A DNA stretch of 64,000 bases from Seiridium cupressi (Eukaryota > Ascomycota > Sordariomycetes > Amphisphaeriales > Sporocadaceae). The notes under the pieces are model-generated. The model was not told the origin of the DNA. It did not search any database and saw only the letters and a program-made list of their open reading frames with translations. The translations under genes and the position numbers were made by a program. Positions 23,301-33,135 of the stretch are shown piece after piece (within the stretch, counting starts at the first letter, position 1; the number at the start of each line of letters is the position of its first letter). Location: contig JARVKI010000004.1 in the NCBI GenBank assembly GCA_036674765.1, positions 496,001-560,000 on the forward strand. The letters run 5' to 3'.

Positions 23301-23641
23301 TTACTCGTGCTTGGCTTTCGTCCAGTGAAGGCTTTGCCCAGAACCTGTACAAACTAATTCGCTCGCTTTGCCAGCAAGCCGAGCCCACTGCGCCTCCTGG
23401 TCGTGGAAGTACTAGATCACAGCCAAAGGAGGACTCAGATGTGTTGCATATCATCAGCTGGGGCGTGTCATTGTTGCGCAGGCTGTGTGAGCGAGCCCGG
23501 GATCCGAATGATCCTGCCAGTATACCACCCAACGCACTGCCGACGAGGGACAGCCTCTTCAACGCGTTCCAGACACTAAAGGCTTCGAAGTGGGCGGCTC
23601 TTCTAAACCAGTTGAGTTCGTACGCAGGGTTGGAAAATTAA
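20381..23641 (+). CDS. swi1: SWI/SNF chromatin-remodelling subunit Swi1 (ARID)
   Basis: Intronless gene of 1086 residues. Swi1 is the ARID-bearing subunit of the SWI/SNF complex and helps place the remodeller on DNA. Residues 1-365 are Gln/Met/Pro/Asn-rich and disordered, with stretches such as QQMGQMPQQMQQLHPSQMAQ. The ARID domain covers about residues 369-460 (NPDSFMKNLTTFMSVQNLPL; LMQLFMMVSKFGFYRNVTQR; NMWSQVAQAVGF). A second Gln/Pro-rich stretch follows to about residue 600. The last 470 residues are a helical domain conserved in fungal Swi1 (for example EYKVCSREMNENIYGGYDMK; DRLIAITTILRNLSFHDGNL). The start is the first in-frame ATG (CATCAGCCATGAG). The gene stands alone, with wide flanks and a homopolymer cluster upstream. 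Confidence 0.94.
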   Translation: MSSWMNEAATVQNHNGNNPFPHMNDPNNTLGGGPTMMDPSAFMANQGQFNPAAAQFANPQQMAAAMQNGQMRNASPGGYQNPVYQTNSVVPSKRPRPREDSMGASPRQNPGMLPTSRADTPQQSQFPGFPQNAMTQQHPAQPQQYPHLQPNGSANASPSPVMAGNQLRPGSVPQRVNTASPHPFSPASQHFGPQASPVPSEHGGTPQPNPYMQSQNQNFPQGFNPNYTPSPSPARPPSTQNPMAPQMMPQQMGQMPQQMQQLHPSQMAQMQQMQQLQQQMQPAGRGMDPAQQQKMMYQMQLQRQLQQGNMSGNMAGNMAMAAQMQAAQAQNMAAGRGMMAAKPGMPMPNGQMAPGGMNPQQAQMPRGTNPDSFMKNLTTFMSVQNLPLDPNPSIEGRPLHLMQLFMMVSKFGFYRNVTQRNMWSQVAQAVGFNPVQYAAAPMQIKNIYERNLLKFEDAWKKQKSQGQGQGQQMGNAGGMAGQPGQPTPQRMGPQGQMPQGQQPMQPGQQPQMQQPHAQTPVKQMTPGMPQVNGFSTPQQAHMSQQPPNMAQGHMRNSLSRSVEATPVTGDFSMPSPSPAKVGSMSIQIPPGQADPMQANGATALPPPVASDPDEYKVCSREMNENIYGGYDMKSIRQLGTELEQWRPDIPPAMELGLIDIHALTKGLQSGIHGEIRLALDTLGTVTHESGRNMTMMIDLRGCDDLVESLIDCAEEQVDVLAEGTKPISDEIDLTCYEDVIRQCRHEQHTLRKVYAFGEVDYELDHAADRLIAITTILRNLSFHDGNLELLADEVVIKFLCSTIRSLGTLETLLRSPRNTLDFMKDVVTFLSNIAGAIELPGKEQAFCLLQFLLAFAPSPAPTTTGDKILFPLYEPAVHVYLPHAIDSLAKLFARDEPNRTHYKAIFAIDAASTPSCELLTRTFGLAICPIPDQNKESRPANVPSFIETRKPLLMQGLLAADIIASLAPGYESGVTRAWLSSSEGFAQNLYKLIRSLCQQAEPTAPPGRGSTRSQPKEDSDVLHIISWGVSLLRRLCERARDPNDPASIPPNALPTRDSLFNAFQTLKASKWAALLNQLSSYAGLEN

Positions 23642-25313
23642 CGGATTGACGGCGTCTCAATCGGCGTTCTGGAGTTGGAGCCAGCGACTTTAGAATCAAA
23701 GTAGATATATGGACATCAATGTATCAAATCAATCATGCTGTATATTAAGGGCCTGAGGAGTTTTGACATGGCATAGGCGTACTTTGCCAAATGGTCCTTG
23801 GAGCTGGTTGGGAAGCTTGGATCGCTTAAAAATATTCTTGAACGTTGAGATTATTGCTTAGTATGGCATGTTTCCGTTCATGGACCTGGTGACGTTTGTT
23901 TCCGCGCTTCCAACCGGGATGATTCAAAAAATCTGCCCTCGCGAGAACGGTACATGGCTTGATCGTAGCATATGTATACTACGTTATGCCTAGAGTTTCC
24001 CTGTGTTCGTGCGCCTACAGGCGTCTGCCACAGCTGTGAATTTCTGTGAAGATGATCATAATCAGTCAACATGAAGAAGTGGAAAATATGGAATGTTGGG
24101 CCACGCTGTTCCGCCCTTCCGAGGGTCCGTGGATCCTCCGAGTGTCAAGCCCTGGGTGCTGGGACTCTCCCGGGTTGGTGTGAGAACTTGAGACAAGCTC
24201 TGGCGCTGTCAAAACATTATGCTTGGGACAGCCTTATATGCGCAACTAAAATACAACACATGATCAGGCATGGAGACAGTACGTTCAGGACGTAGCTCTG
24301 TGTAAAAATGACTTTACCTGGACAAGCAGCAGCTTCCAGCTTCTAAGTTCTCTTACCAGTAGCGATGTTCCCGAGTATGACTTCATCTTGTTTCCGAAAA
24401 CGACGCTATTACCCCCGCTGTAACGGCCGGCACTTGAGGGGTGCGCGGTCGGCTGGCCCGTGTGTCTGGATGCAAACCCGATATACTGGCACAATTGCCA
24501 GATGTAGCAATGGCATAATATTGGGATGTGCACTGCTCAGCCTTGAGCACGGCTACTCGGGGTCCCTGGGAGGTAGAGAGTGTGCCTTGCGAAAGACACA
24601 CCAGGGCCCTGAAGGGAAATGTTTTGAAACGCGCGACCGGAAGTGTAAAGACCCTGGAACGTAGGCCAACCAAGAACAATAAGCTTTTTCTCGTGTACCC
24701 ATTCTCCTGTGACGTTGACACCCGACCCGACACAAGAGGACTTGAGCTGATTTTCAGGAGTCTGGGGTTTTAGATTCCGCAGATCCCGCCGGCGATCCAA
24801 CCAGCGCTGCCAGCTTCGGCGCCCGACTTCAGGCGGTTTCCCAATGCGGGAGGGGAGCGACAGGGGTTGCGAAACGTCCAACGTGCCGGAACCACCTCAA
24901 AGCTACTTGAGGCCTCACCTATTTTCAGCCCATGCCCCAAAGTACACACGTCGGCAGAGTATGGGGATGCGCACTTGTCTCATGTCCAGACGATCCAGTC
25001 TTGGTGGTCCAGTCTTGGTGACGGGTGGGACGGGATCACGGAGACGGGCGGCCAGGTAAATCGGCCGTGACCATGCTTCTCTTGCAGAACTACCAGAGCA
25101 TTGGCATCTCTTTTCTTTCTTCCCAGGCTAAGCGACGGCATATCTCTTGTTTCTTTTCACCATCTAGAGACTCAACAAGCAAATCAGATGAAATTGGTCT
25201 GATATTGTTCACTTTAATCTCCTCTCTTCCTTTCCTTCTTCTTGCCTTCTTTTCTTAGGAACCTGGTGTTCATTGCCCTGGAAAAGCCTATTGTGGATTC
25301 TAATCAACTCACC
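23642..25313. other. intergenic upstream of surface-protein gene
   Basis: About 1.7 kb. No gene is seen. The last 120 bp (about 25190-25256) are strongly pyrimidine-rich and end in TTTTCTTAG, which suits a core promoter or the 3' end of an intron in the 5' leader of the next gene. Confidence 0.5.
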
Positions 25314-26411
25314 ATGGCCGGCCTTTTGAATGGAGTGTTACCCGGCGTGAGTCTGGGTTTGGGACTTGGCAACGGTGGTGCGGGCACCACCGCGGCGGAG
25401 GAGACGGCACCGACTGCCAGTGCTGCAACTACTACAGAGGCGACGACGCCTTCTGCAAAGTTGCCGCAGGTGACGGCGGACCCGGGCTCGGTGTTGAATC
25501 CAGGGAGACCGGACGATGGTGATGATAATGACAGTGGCGATGATGCCACTACGACCGCGGACGCTGGGAAGAATGGCAATGGAGGCGGGCAAGGCAACAA
25601 TGGTGGCGATAAGACAGCCGCCCCGGAGTCGACTACTTCAACGAAAGCTGCGCCTCCTGATGCCACATCGGCAAAGACGACGGTTGCGGCTGCACCGGAG
25701 ACCACAAGCACCAAACCCGTCGCAGCACCTCAGACGACTACCACGGCGGCGGCGGCAGCGACTACTCCTACCAGCCAAGTGACCAGTATCCAGATCACCA
25801 CGTCGAAATCAACTGGCCTGCCTACCACGCTGCAGACCAGTGTTCTGCCTGGCCTTCCAAGCACTGATGCCACCTCGGTCCTGGATATCACTAGTATTCT
25901 GCCCAGCACTCTCGTTACCGATGGCACGAGTCTCCTGGTCGCCACGTCTGCTGCCCCAACATCTCTAGCCGATAGCATAGCCCAACCATCCGCGGCCCTG
26001 TCGTCAGTCTCCTCGGCGGCAGCTTCAGCCTCTTCCACCTCAACAGCCGTTCCGGCAACCGCCCTAACCCAGGCCTCGACTGCCGACGCCGGCACGGGCA
26101 TGTCCAAGGCGGCCACCATCGGGATCGGCGTGGGGGGTGGCGTGGGCGCCCTGCTGCTCGCGGTGACGTCCATCCTCGCCTGCCGCCGGTACTGGCGCAA
26201 GCGGCGCGAGGCCAACGACGATGCGCTGCTGCAGCTGGACGACATGTACGAGAAGGGCAAGCCTGTGGACTGGGTTGAGCAAGACACGGGACGGTGGAAC
26301 AAGGGCCTGGAGCAATACCACGATGCCACACGACCGGTGGAGCTGTCGGGAGCTTCGTCACTACACTCGAGGTCGGAGAGTCTGAATAGCAAGGCGTCCC
26401 GTACCGCGTGA
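25314..26411 (+). CDS. Ser/Thr-rich single-pass surface protein (sensor-like)
   Basis: Intronless frame of 365 residues, starting at the first ATG in an ideal context (CACCATGG). A hydrophobic Gly/Leu-rich N-terminus (LLNGVLPGVSLGLGLG) may serve as a signal sequence. About 240 residues rich in Thr, Ser, Ala and Pro follow, likely a heavily O-mannosylated ectodomain. It has an acidic/Gly patch near residues 65-100. One membrane segment lies at about 265-288 (IGIGVGGGVGALLLAVTSIL), followed by a basic stop-transfer (RRYWRKRREAND) and a cytoplasmic tail of about 75 residues. This is the plan of Mid2/Wsc-type cell-wall sensors, but there is no WSC cysteine domain, so I do not name it. The gene converges on the histidine kinase. 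Confidence 0.75.
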   Translation: MAGLLNGVLPGVSLGLGLGNGGAGTTAAEETAPTASAATTTEATTPSAKLPQVTADPGSVLNPGRPDDGDDNDSGDDATTTADAGKNGNGGGQGNNGGDKTAAPESTTSTKAAPPDATSAKTTVAAAPETTSTKPVAAPQTTTTAAAAATTPTSQVTSIQITTSKSTGLPTTLQTSVLPGLPSTDATSVLDITSILPSTLVTDGTSLLVATSAAPTSLADSIAQPSAALSSVSSAAASASSTSTAVPATALTQASTADAGTGMSKAATIGIGVGGGVGALLLAVTSILACRRYWRKRREANDDALLQLDDMYEKGKPVDWVEQDTGRWNKGLEQYHDATRPVELSGASSLHSRSESLNSKASRTA

Positions 26412-26990
26412 TGAGGGTGTGGCTACGAAGAGTCCTCGGCGAGCAAGGCAGGAAGGGTGTTTTTTTTTGGAATGTCAGCGAAAGCGAAGCCAGAGTTGCA
26501 TGGGTGTTTCTATTGCATAAATAATTATACATGAAAGACACTACGAGGCGCAAAAGAAAAGACCATAATGCCCACCCTTTGTCATACTCACGAACTGGGT
26601 TAGATATATAGTATTGATTGTATTACAGCTTGGGAAATATTGTATTTTGTGCTGGGACCTTTCACGGGGCTATGTCACTCGCTTGGGTTAATATGAGAAA
26701 GAAAATATTCTAAATCTGCCGTCGCAGTTGCATTCTGGATGTACAGTGGTATGAGAATGTTGCGATGGGGAAAAGTAAGTTGATAACTAATTCCAGCACG
26801 TAGAGTCAAGGAGGGGGATGAAAAGTGATGAGAAAAATATCATATTAGGGATCGAATGGTATCTATGTATATATACATCCCTTTATGCCCTTGAACGCCC
26901 CTCTTTTATATACCGAGAATGAGTACGCGAATGGTTGCCCGCCTCCCATGATGTATGTACCTTTGGCTCCTCTAATGCAATCATTTCTTT
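26412..26990. other. convergent 3' flank
   Basis: About 580 bp of AT-rich spacer lies between the stops of the surface protein and the histidine kinase. It must contain both 3' ends. No coding signal is seen. Confidence 0.6.
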
Positions 26991-29940
26991 CTATGCAAGA
27001 TTTTGACTCGAGGGCAAAACCAACACCGGCCCTTCCCCATTCACCAAGGCTCCGATCTTGGGCATCAACTCCGGTATCCTGAACGGTTTCGATATGGCAT
27101 CGTCCATGCCTGCTTCACGGGCCTGCGCCACCTGCTCGCTCCGCGCGTTGGCGCTCACCGCCATGATGGGGATGTGTCTCACGATCTGGCCCAACCCCTG
27201 GAGCTCACGTATTTTCCGTGTGCATACCAGACCGTCCATCACGGGCATCTCGATATCCATGAGGATCACGGAAAGCTTGATCGGTGGAGATGATAATTGC
27301 GGCGTTTTCCCCGACGAGGGCGGCGGTGTCGGGGGTAAGCTGGGTTGCGGTTGCGATGGAGGGGAAGAGGAGGTTGATGTTGCAGCCCAGTATTCGGTGT
27401 TGCGCAGGAAGTCCAGGGCTTCTTCGCCGTGGTTTGCTACGTGGACTTGGCATCCAGCTTTACGCAGTTGTTGGGACAATACCTTTTGCTGTTCAGGGTC
27501 AGTTATTGAGCAATCAAACGAAGAAGGAACCCTTTTCCCACCACACCCCGTCAAAGGCACTTACATTAACAAGGTTGTCCTCAACGATAAGCACAGAGTA
27601 TTCTGGCGCCTGTTCCATACTGCCCTCCATTGCGATCCTGGTACCCTCCATTGCTACCTGGGCCTCTCTGCTCACGACCCTGCTGAGTGGCCACTCCTTG
27701 ATTGCATCAAATCTTGGTGCCGGGGTCGGAGGGGGTGCTGTTCGTGTTGCGACGAAAAATGAAAAAGTCGAGCCTACATCTGGTTCTGAGATGACACCGA
27801 TTGCACCGCCTTGAAGCTCGGCAAGCTTCTTCGATATGAACAGACCTAGGCCACTACCGCCATAGCGAATATGCGTCCTCGGAGTCGCCTGGGAGAATCT
27901 CGTGAAAAGATTGCTCTGTTCTGCCGCGCTCATGCCGCAGCCGGTGTCGCAGCATTGGATCCATATGTAGACTTCGCGACCGGCGCCCCACTCCTCACCA
28001 TCCAGCAGGCCTTGGGAATCGGTTGCCACGGTGGCGTAGGGTAAACCACGAAAGCCATCTGGAGGCCGTGATAGAGATGCGCCTAAGCTCACCTCGATCC
28101 GCCGATCCGGCCTATCTCGCGTGAATTTGATGGCGTTGGTCAACAAATTGATCAAGACTTGGAGCACCCGACTTGGATCCATCATCACATACTGGGCCCC
28201 ATTATCCATCAATGACGGATCCTCGACGAATGAAAGTTCGATCTTGTCCTTGTGGCATTCCAGCTCGAACATATGCACAGCCTCTGAAACAATAGCCGCA
28301 GGCTCTACTCTGACCGGCGCTATGGTCAACAGGTTGGAGTCCATCTTGGAGAGGGTGAGAACATCGTCTATCACCCGTTTTTGATGGATGGAGCACGAGA
28401 TGATGGTGTTGAGCGAATCTACACACATTCTGATTTCACTGCTTATCTGTTCCGCGTATGCGCCGTCGTGTGCCAAGTTTGATGTCAATGTCGAAACCAA
28501 CTTCAAGGAGTCAATGGTCGAATCTGCGCATTGGATCACAGCCGATAGCGGGTTTCGCATCTCATGCGATGTCATATCAATGAAGTTTTCGTGTTTGTGT
28601 TTCGCATCAAGGGCCTCCTGCATTCTGGACTTTTGGATTTCCTCGGCCCATTTGAATCGTGATATGTCAGTCATTGTGCCGAAAACAGAGACGATGTTCC
28701 CCTCATCATCGACCTCTGGGAATGCCTGGCTTTCCATCCAAGCTTGCCGCAGTGTGCCGTCGCCGAGGTCCCATGTGTGCCTCACCCGAAAATGCATGGA
28801 AACGCGTTGCTTATCGTTGAGAAGCCGTTTCCTCTGTCTTCTCATGGCTTCTTTGTCGTCTTCGTGGCATACGTGGTCCCAGTCGATCTCCCTGGGGTCG
28901 TCCGTGTACGGGTATCCCGTCAGCTCAAAGAAGCGGCGATTGCAGTAGGTCATCCTGCCTCGAGGGTCGCATATGTATATGGCGATGGGCGCCAGGAGAG
29001 CAAAGCGTGCGAATTTACGCTCGCTTCTTCGTGCCCGCTCCAAAGCCTCCGCGCGTTGTAAGGCTTCCTCCTGGACTTGTTTCTGGGCATTTATGTCGAT
29101 CGTGTTCCCGGCGATGCTGACGAGGTTCCCCTCGTTGTCCATAATTGGTACGCAAGCGGACAGCACCCATTGGTAGTCGGCATTGTCACCACCTTCTGAC
29201 AAACTCTGATAGTTTTTGCCTTTCCATCTCATCTCGAAAGTGACCGGGAGTCCCTGCACGAGTTTGTTCCACTGTGATAACACCAGCGGACCATCGGGAG
29301 GATAGACCAGATCCATGAATGAGAGGTCCGTGTAGGCATCGTCTGCTTTCGGGTGCGAACTCATTCTGTACCAAGACTCATTCGCTAGCAGGAGCGTCCC
29401 GTGAAGATCGTACTCAAAGGTACCAACATCGCTCATCTCCATCATTTTGTAGAAGCTGGCGAGCTTTGTGTCGGTAATTTTGACCTCTTCGAGAGCTTTG
29501 ATCGTTGAAGTCGTCAAGTCTAAGCCGCGACCAAGTGTTCTTGGGCTGACGCTGGCAGCGGCGCCCTCTGCCTTGCCAGACGCTTGCACACATTTCCATT
29601 GGTCTTGGATCCTGAAGGCTGTCCACGACCTTCCAGCAAACTCGTGTTCCTCCCTCCAGTGAACGATGGCCTGAGTCCATGCTCTGAAAAGCGTGGCGTC
29701 CCTGACATCACGTAATACCGCGCCCTCAAGTCCTGCTTGACGAAAGGAGATGTTGCAGGCTAGCAACTCAAACGGCAGAGGACTAGTCTCGCTGACTGGT
29801 ATGACGAAGGACGGCCTTGGGTCCGCGTCCAGAAAGGCGCCCAGCGTGGGCAGCCTGCTGCACTTCTCCCCGATGCCCGCAGCGTCACAACTCTCTGCTC
29901 TCGAGGGATTGGCTTGTGGCATTGCCCTGCTGCTGCACAT
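26991..29940 (-). CDS. hybrid histidine kinase, PAS-PAS-HisKA-HATPase-REC
   Basis: Two exons (29940-27565, 27488-26991) joined by a 76-bp GT-AG intron encode 957 residues. Order: an N-terminal region (1-160) without a clear domain; PAS 1 (about 165-295, MSDVGTFEYDLHGTLLLANE, ending AGNTIDINAQ); PAS 2 (about 305-440, APIAIYICDPRGRMTYCNRR); HisKA with phospho-acceptor His in FIDMTSHEMRNPLSAVI; HATPase_c with N box LINLLTNAIKFT, G1 CDTGCGM and G2 GGSGLGLF; and a receiver domain with the acceptor Asp in VILMDIEMPVMDG and Lys in AISKPF. The intron falls inside the receiver (VEDNLVN, then QQKVLSQQLRKAG). A Pro/Ser-rich insert of about 30 residues splits the receiver. The protein should autophosphorylate and pass phosphate to an Hpt protein such as Ypd1. 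The signal it senses is unknown. An upstream frame at 30139-29957 might be a further N-terminal exon, but I could not join it. Confidence 0.92.
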
Positions 29941-32900
29941 CTCTCCCGGCGGGAATTCAATGACGCAGTTTGCGTTTCAGCGATGCCCATCGAGGTCCGG
30001 GGGCTGTCGTGGGCAAAACATTCAGCACACCGACGTGTGCGAGCAGCTTTCCCAAGGCGTCAGTCAATATTTGGGTCGAGTCGTCCACTGAAATTGGCCC
30101 CCCTTCGCGTCCAAGTAAGGCAATGCGCTTTCCTCGCACTGCTGGGGGCGGCGTCGGGGATCTACCCTGAGGCCTGGACTTTGCCGCCTGACTCGCTCGA
30201 TCCGCTCTGCCCGCCTTGCCCTGAAAGATGCGCTATCAGCTGCGCTAGGGGCGTGTGGGTCGAAGGTTTCTGGCGCATTGTCGCAGAATCGCTGACGGGA
30301 ATTGGCATCTAGGCCAGTCGGCGAACCTACCGATCACGATGGGCTAAGATTTCGGCAACGGCATTGCAGAGCCCCTGTTTCCCATGACATCACTGATGGG
30401 AAGTTGATGCCGAAACATGGGCTTTCTTGCTTGGGAGAGGATGCCATTTTGAAGCGTCTCCAGTCTCGTTGTAGTGGCTTTGGTCTTTTAGGGTCTTTGC
30501 CGAACCATGGTGAAAATTTACACTCACGAACCCGATAACCTGTATAACTTGCACGGTGGAGTTCTCCATCAGGTCGAAACGCCGATTAGTAAACATGGGC
30601 TGTTCAAGCGCGGCACCCATAACCAGCAGTTGTTTTCTCCCACGCGTCTCTCCCCAAACTGTTCAGGCTCTTCTTCCCAACACTATTTTGCGGCCATGTC
30701 CTATAATCCCGCTATTCATGGTGGACAACCCAAAGGCGACTAGGAGGGAGTCTTGGCCCGTCTGCCCGAGGGCAGCATCTCTTCACGGCTCATTGGCACT
30801 TGCCTAGCAGCACCACGGAGAGATCTCTTTGGGCAACCGGTGATGTTTTGCAACGATTTAAACGTCCTCGCTGATGCTTCAGAGCCTGGGTGGGCAGTCA
30901 GGCTGTAGTACTATTGGCAGAGGGAATTTGATACCTCGTGGCCCCTTGGATTAGACTCATGCCATATTAGGTCCTATTGATTATCGGCAGGGGCCGTCAC
31001 GATGCAGCCAGAATGACGACCGACCCTTGGTGAACGTGAAGGTCTGCAAATAATCGACAGTCGCATTCAAGGTCGAAGTTGCCACCAGCGCGTTATGTCA
31101 CAGCCCCCAAATCTGGTTGCGTCTGTGCGCCAAGCTAATGCAGCACCTCGCCTATAGAAGTTATATCAAGAATGTTTATGTAATCATCAAATTGTTTCCG
31201 GGACTGTACGTTATCTCGTTATACGACGATTCCGACGATGAATTCAGGTAACGATTGGTCTAGGTTCAAAAAATCGGTAAACAGAACACACTTGAATTGG
31301 CAGCCTGATACAGCAAACCAATCAACTTGGTTGTTGTCTGTCTCTTAGCTACTTGCCCCTCGAAACGAGAAGACCTGGTAGCGAATTCAATTGGGAATGT
31401 TGGAGAACTCGCTGAAATTGGGAAAACTCTTTTGGATTTCCTAGTTTCGATACGCTGAAATCTAAAGGTCAAGGCCTTCGGATTAACGATTCTACGTATC
31501 TACGTATTTTTCTCTGGTGTATTTTAGGGTCTTAGTTTAATTTTGTAAAAGTGAGTTATTATATTGTATTAAATTTACATTTACAGTTGCATAGTGAAGC
31601 TTTCCTGTTAAGTCGAGCCAAGGATGCGAACTTCAAATCAGAAGGATCACCCTGTTGTACCAGGTACATCTCAATACTTCATGTGTGCATCCACGAACAG
31701 AGAACCATGGGTGCTTGCTACCTTGATACTGCCCCCGCAACTTCACCGTTCACTTTCTGGTTGGAAAGATGGAAGTTCGAAGGAACCATGGCATGGGCCC
31801 CGTGCGTTGATACCGCTCAAATGAAGCTAGGGAATTTCTGACAGGTAGCCCAGCGGCAAGATGTAGAGCGCCATGATCGTGAGAATCTACCGTATGCTTA
31901 GACGCGTGCTATTACGGGCTAGATAACGAAACCACTCAAGCATAATGTATCTTACACGGCTGTGTTATGCTTTGGACTTTTAAGTTTAAAGCCCCATCAA
32001 TACGAGCAAAGGTGGCAACGCGCGTAGCATCCCACTACAAATGTATCTCACGATCAACGTTGAGTATTCTCCAAATTGACTGATCTTCCCGAGCAATCAA
32101 ACCGAGAAAACGATGGCAGTGAGCTATCCGACTTACCACGTGAAGGTTCTTGTAGGGTTACGAATCACTTACCAGATTTGAAGATGGACCATCACGCAAC
32201 TTCATCTTTACAGGAGGAGTTTCTGAGAAAGTTAATGCCATATGTTACAGCAAGGCCTGAAGTTGCCATTTTCCTTCCGTACAGGACATCCGAGTATGAG
32301 GGATTTGGTCTCAACAGCCTATGCAGCCAACAGTTATCGCAGGCGGCGCATTTGACACACCTTGGGTATCTATTGTTGTTGTGGTTTTCGCGATGCTGCG
32401 TGGCGCTGTTGAGCCCCTCCTCAAGGACACCACCACCCTCAGGTACCCATCGCACGATGCCCTCCTCCCCAGGCAACGAGCAAAGCACTGACCAACTTGA
32501 CGACTCATAAAAACTTGCTCAAATTGTACCACGCTCCCCAATCACCTAGCAACCGATGGTTGGCCTCTTAAAGCTCAGTAAGGCACCCTACCTTCGACCG
32601 AGTGGTCACCCCTCTCCTAGCTCTCTTTCTCCTATCCCGCGTAGTCTAACGGTAAAATTTGGAAGTGACATGATCGTAGACAGTAAACGTAGACAGTAAC
32701 CGTAATAAGTAACCGTAGACAGAGATGTAGGCCGCGGCCGAACTCTTATCCGACACCAGTGTTCAATTTCCCAAATAATCTCACTTTTGGGGTCCCCTTT
32801 CTTCAACCTCCCCTTTCCCCATCGTCACAAATTCTTATTTGATTATCGACGGTATGCGGCCCATCTTCAGACCCCTGAGCCCCCTTTTTCTGTCTGCCAG

Positions 32901-33135
32901 AACTATCATCTGATTCAGAACCTATGCGTCCATCCGGAACTGGAGATTACCGGTTCATGAATATTGCAATTTTAACAATGCATCCCAAACAAACCTTGGG
33001 AAATGCGACCAAGCCCTGCGAGTAACCAAGATGGAGTTGGATGACTGAGCTCTTGGGGATAGCACTGGGACAATCCGAATTATGCCTTCAACGCACAAAG
33101 CTAGGGCACGAGTCGCTCGAAATGAGTACCGCATG
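29941..33135. other. 3.2-kb intergenic region
   Basis: It holds the upstream side of the histidine kinase and, at the right, the 3' side of the flavokinase-like gene. Frames at 32076-32510 (plus) and 29957-30139 (minus) are the only ones of note; neither has a recognisable domain. A 13-bp tandem repeat lies at 32676-32727. Confidence 0.45.
32676..32727 (+). repeat. 13-bp tandem repeat, four units
   Basis: Units read GTAGACAGTAAAC, GTAGACAGTAACC, GTAATAAGTAACC and GTAGACAGAGATG, head to tail without gaps. The second matches the first at 12 of 13 bases, and the other two are more diverged. It is a small minisatellite in non-coding DNA. Confidence 0.8.

Noticed and set aside
25242..25313. Upstream extension of the surface-protein frame
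   Set aside because: It starts with TTG and lies in a pyrimidine-rich leader ending TTTTCTTAG; the first ATG (25314) has an ideal context.
32076..32510. 144-residue plus ORF
   Set aside because: Possible but unsupported: no known motif, one short hydrophobic patch, and no neighbour context.
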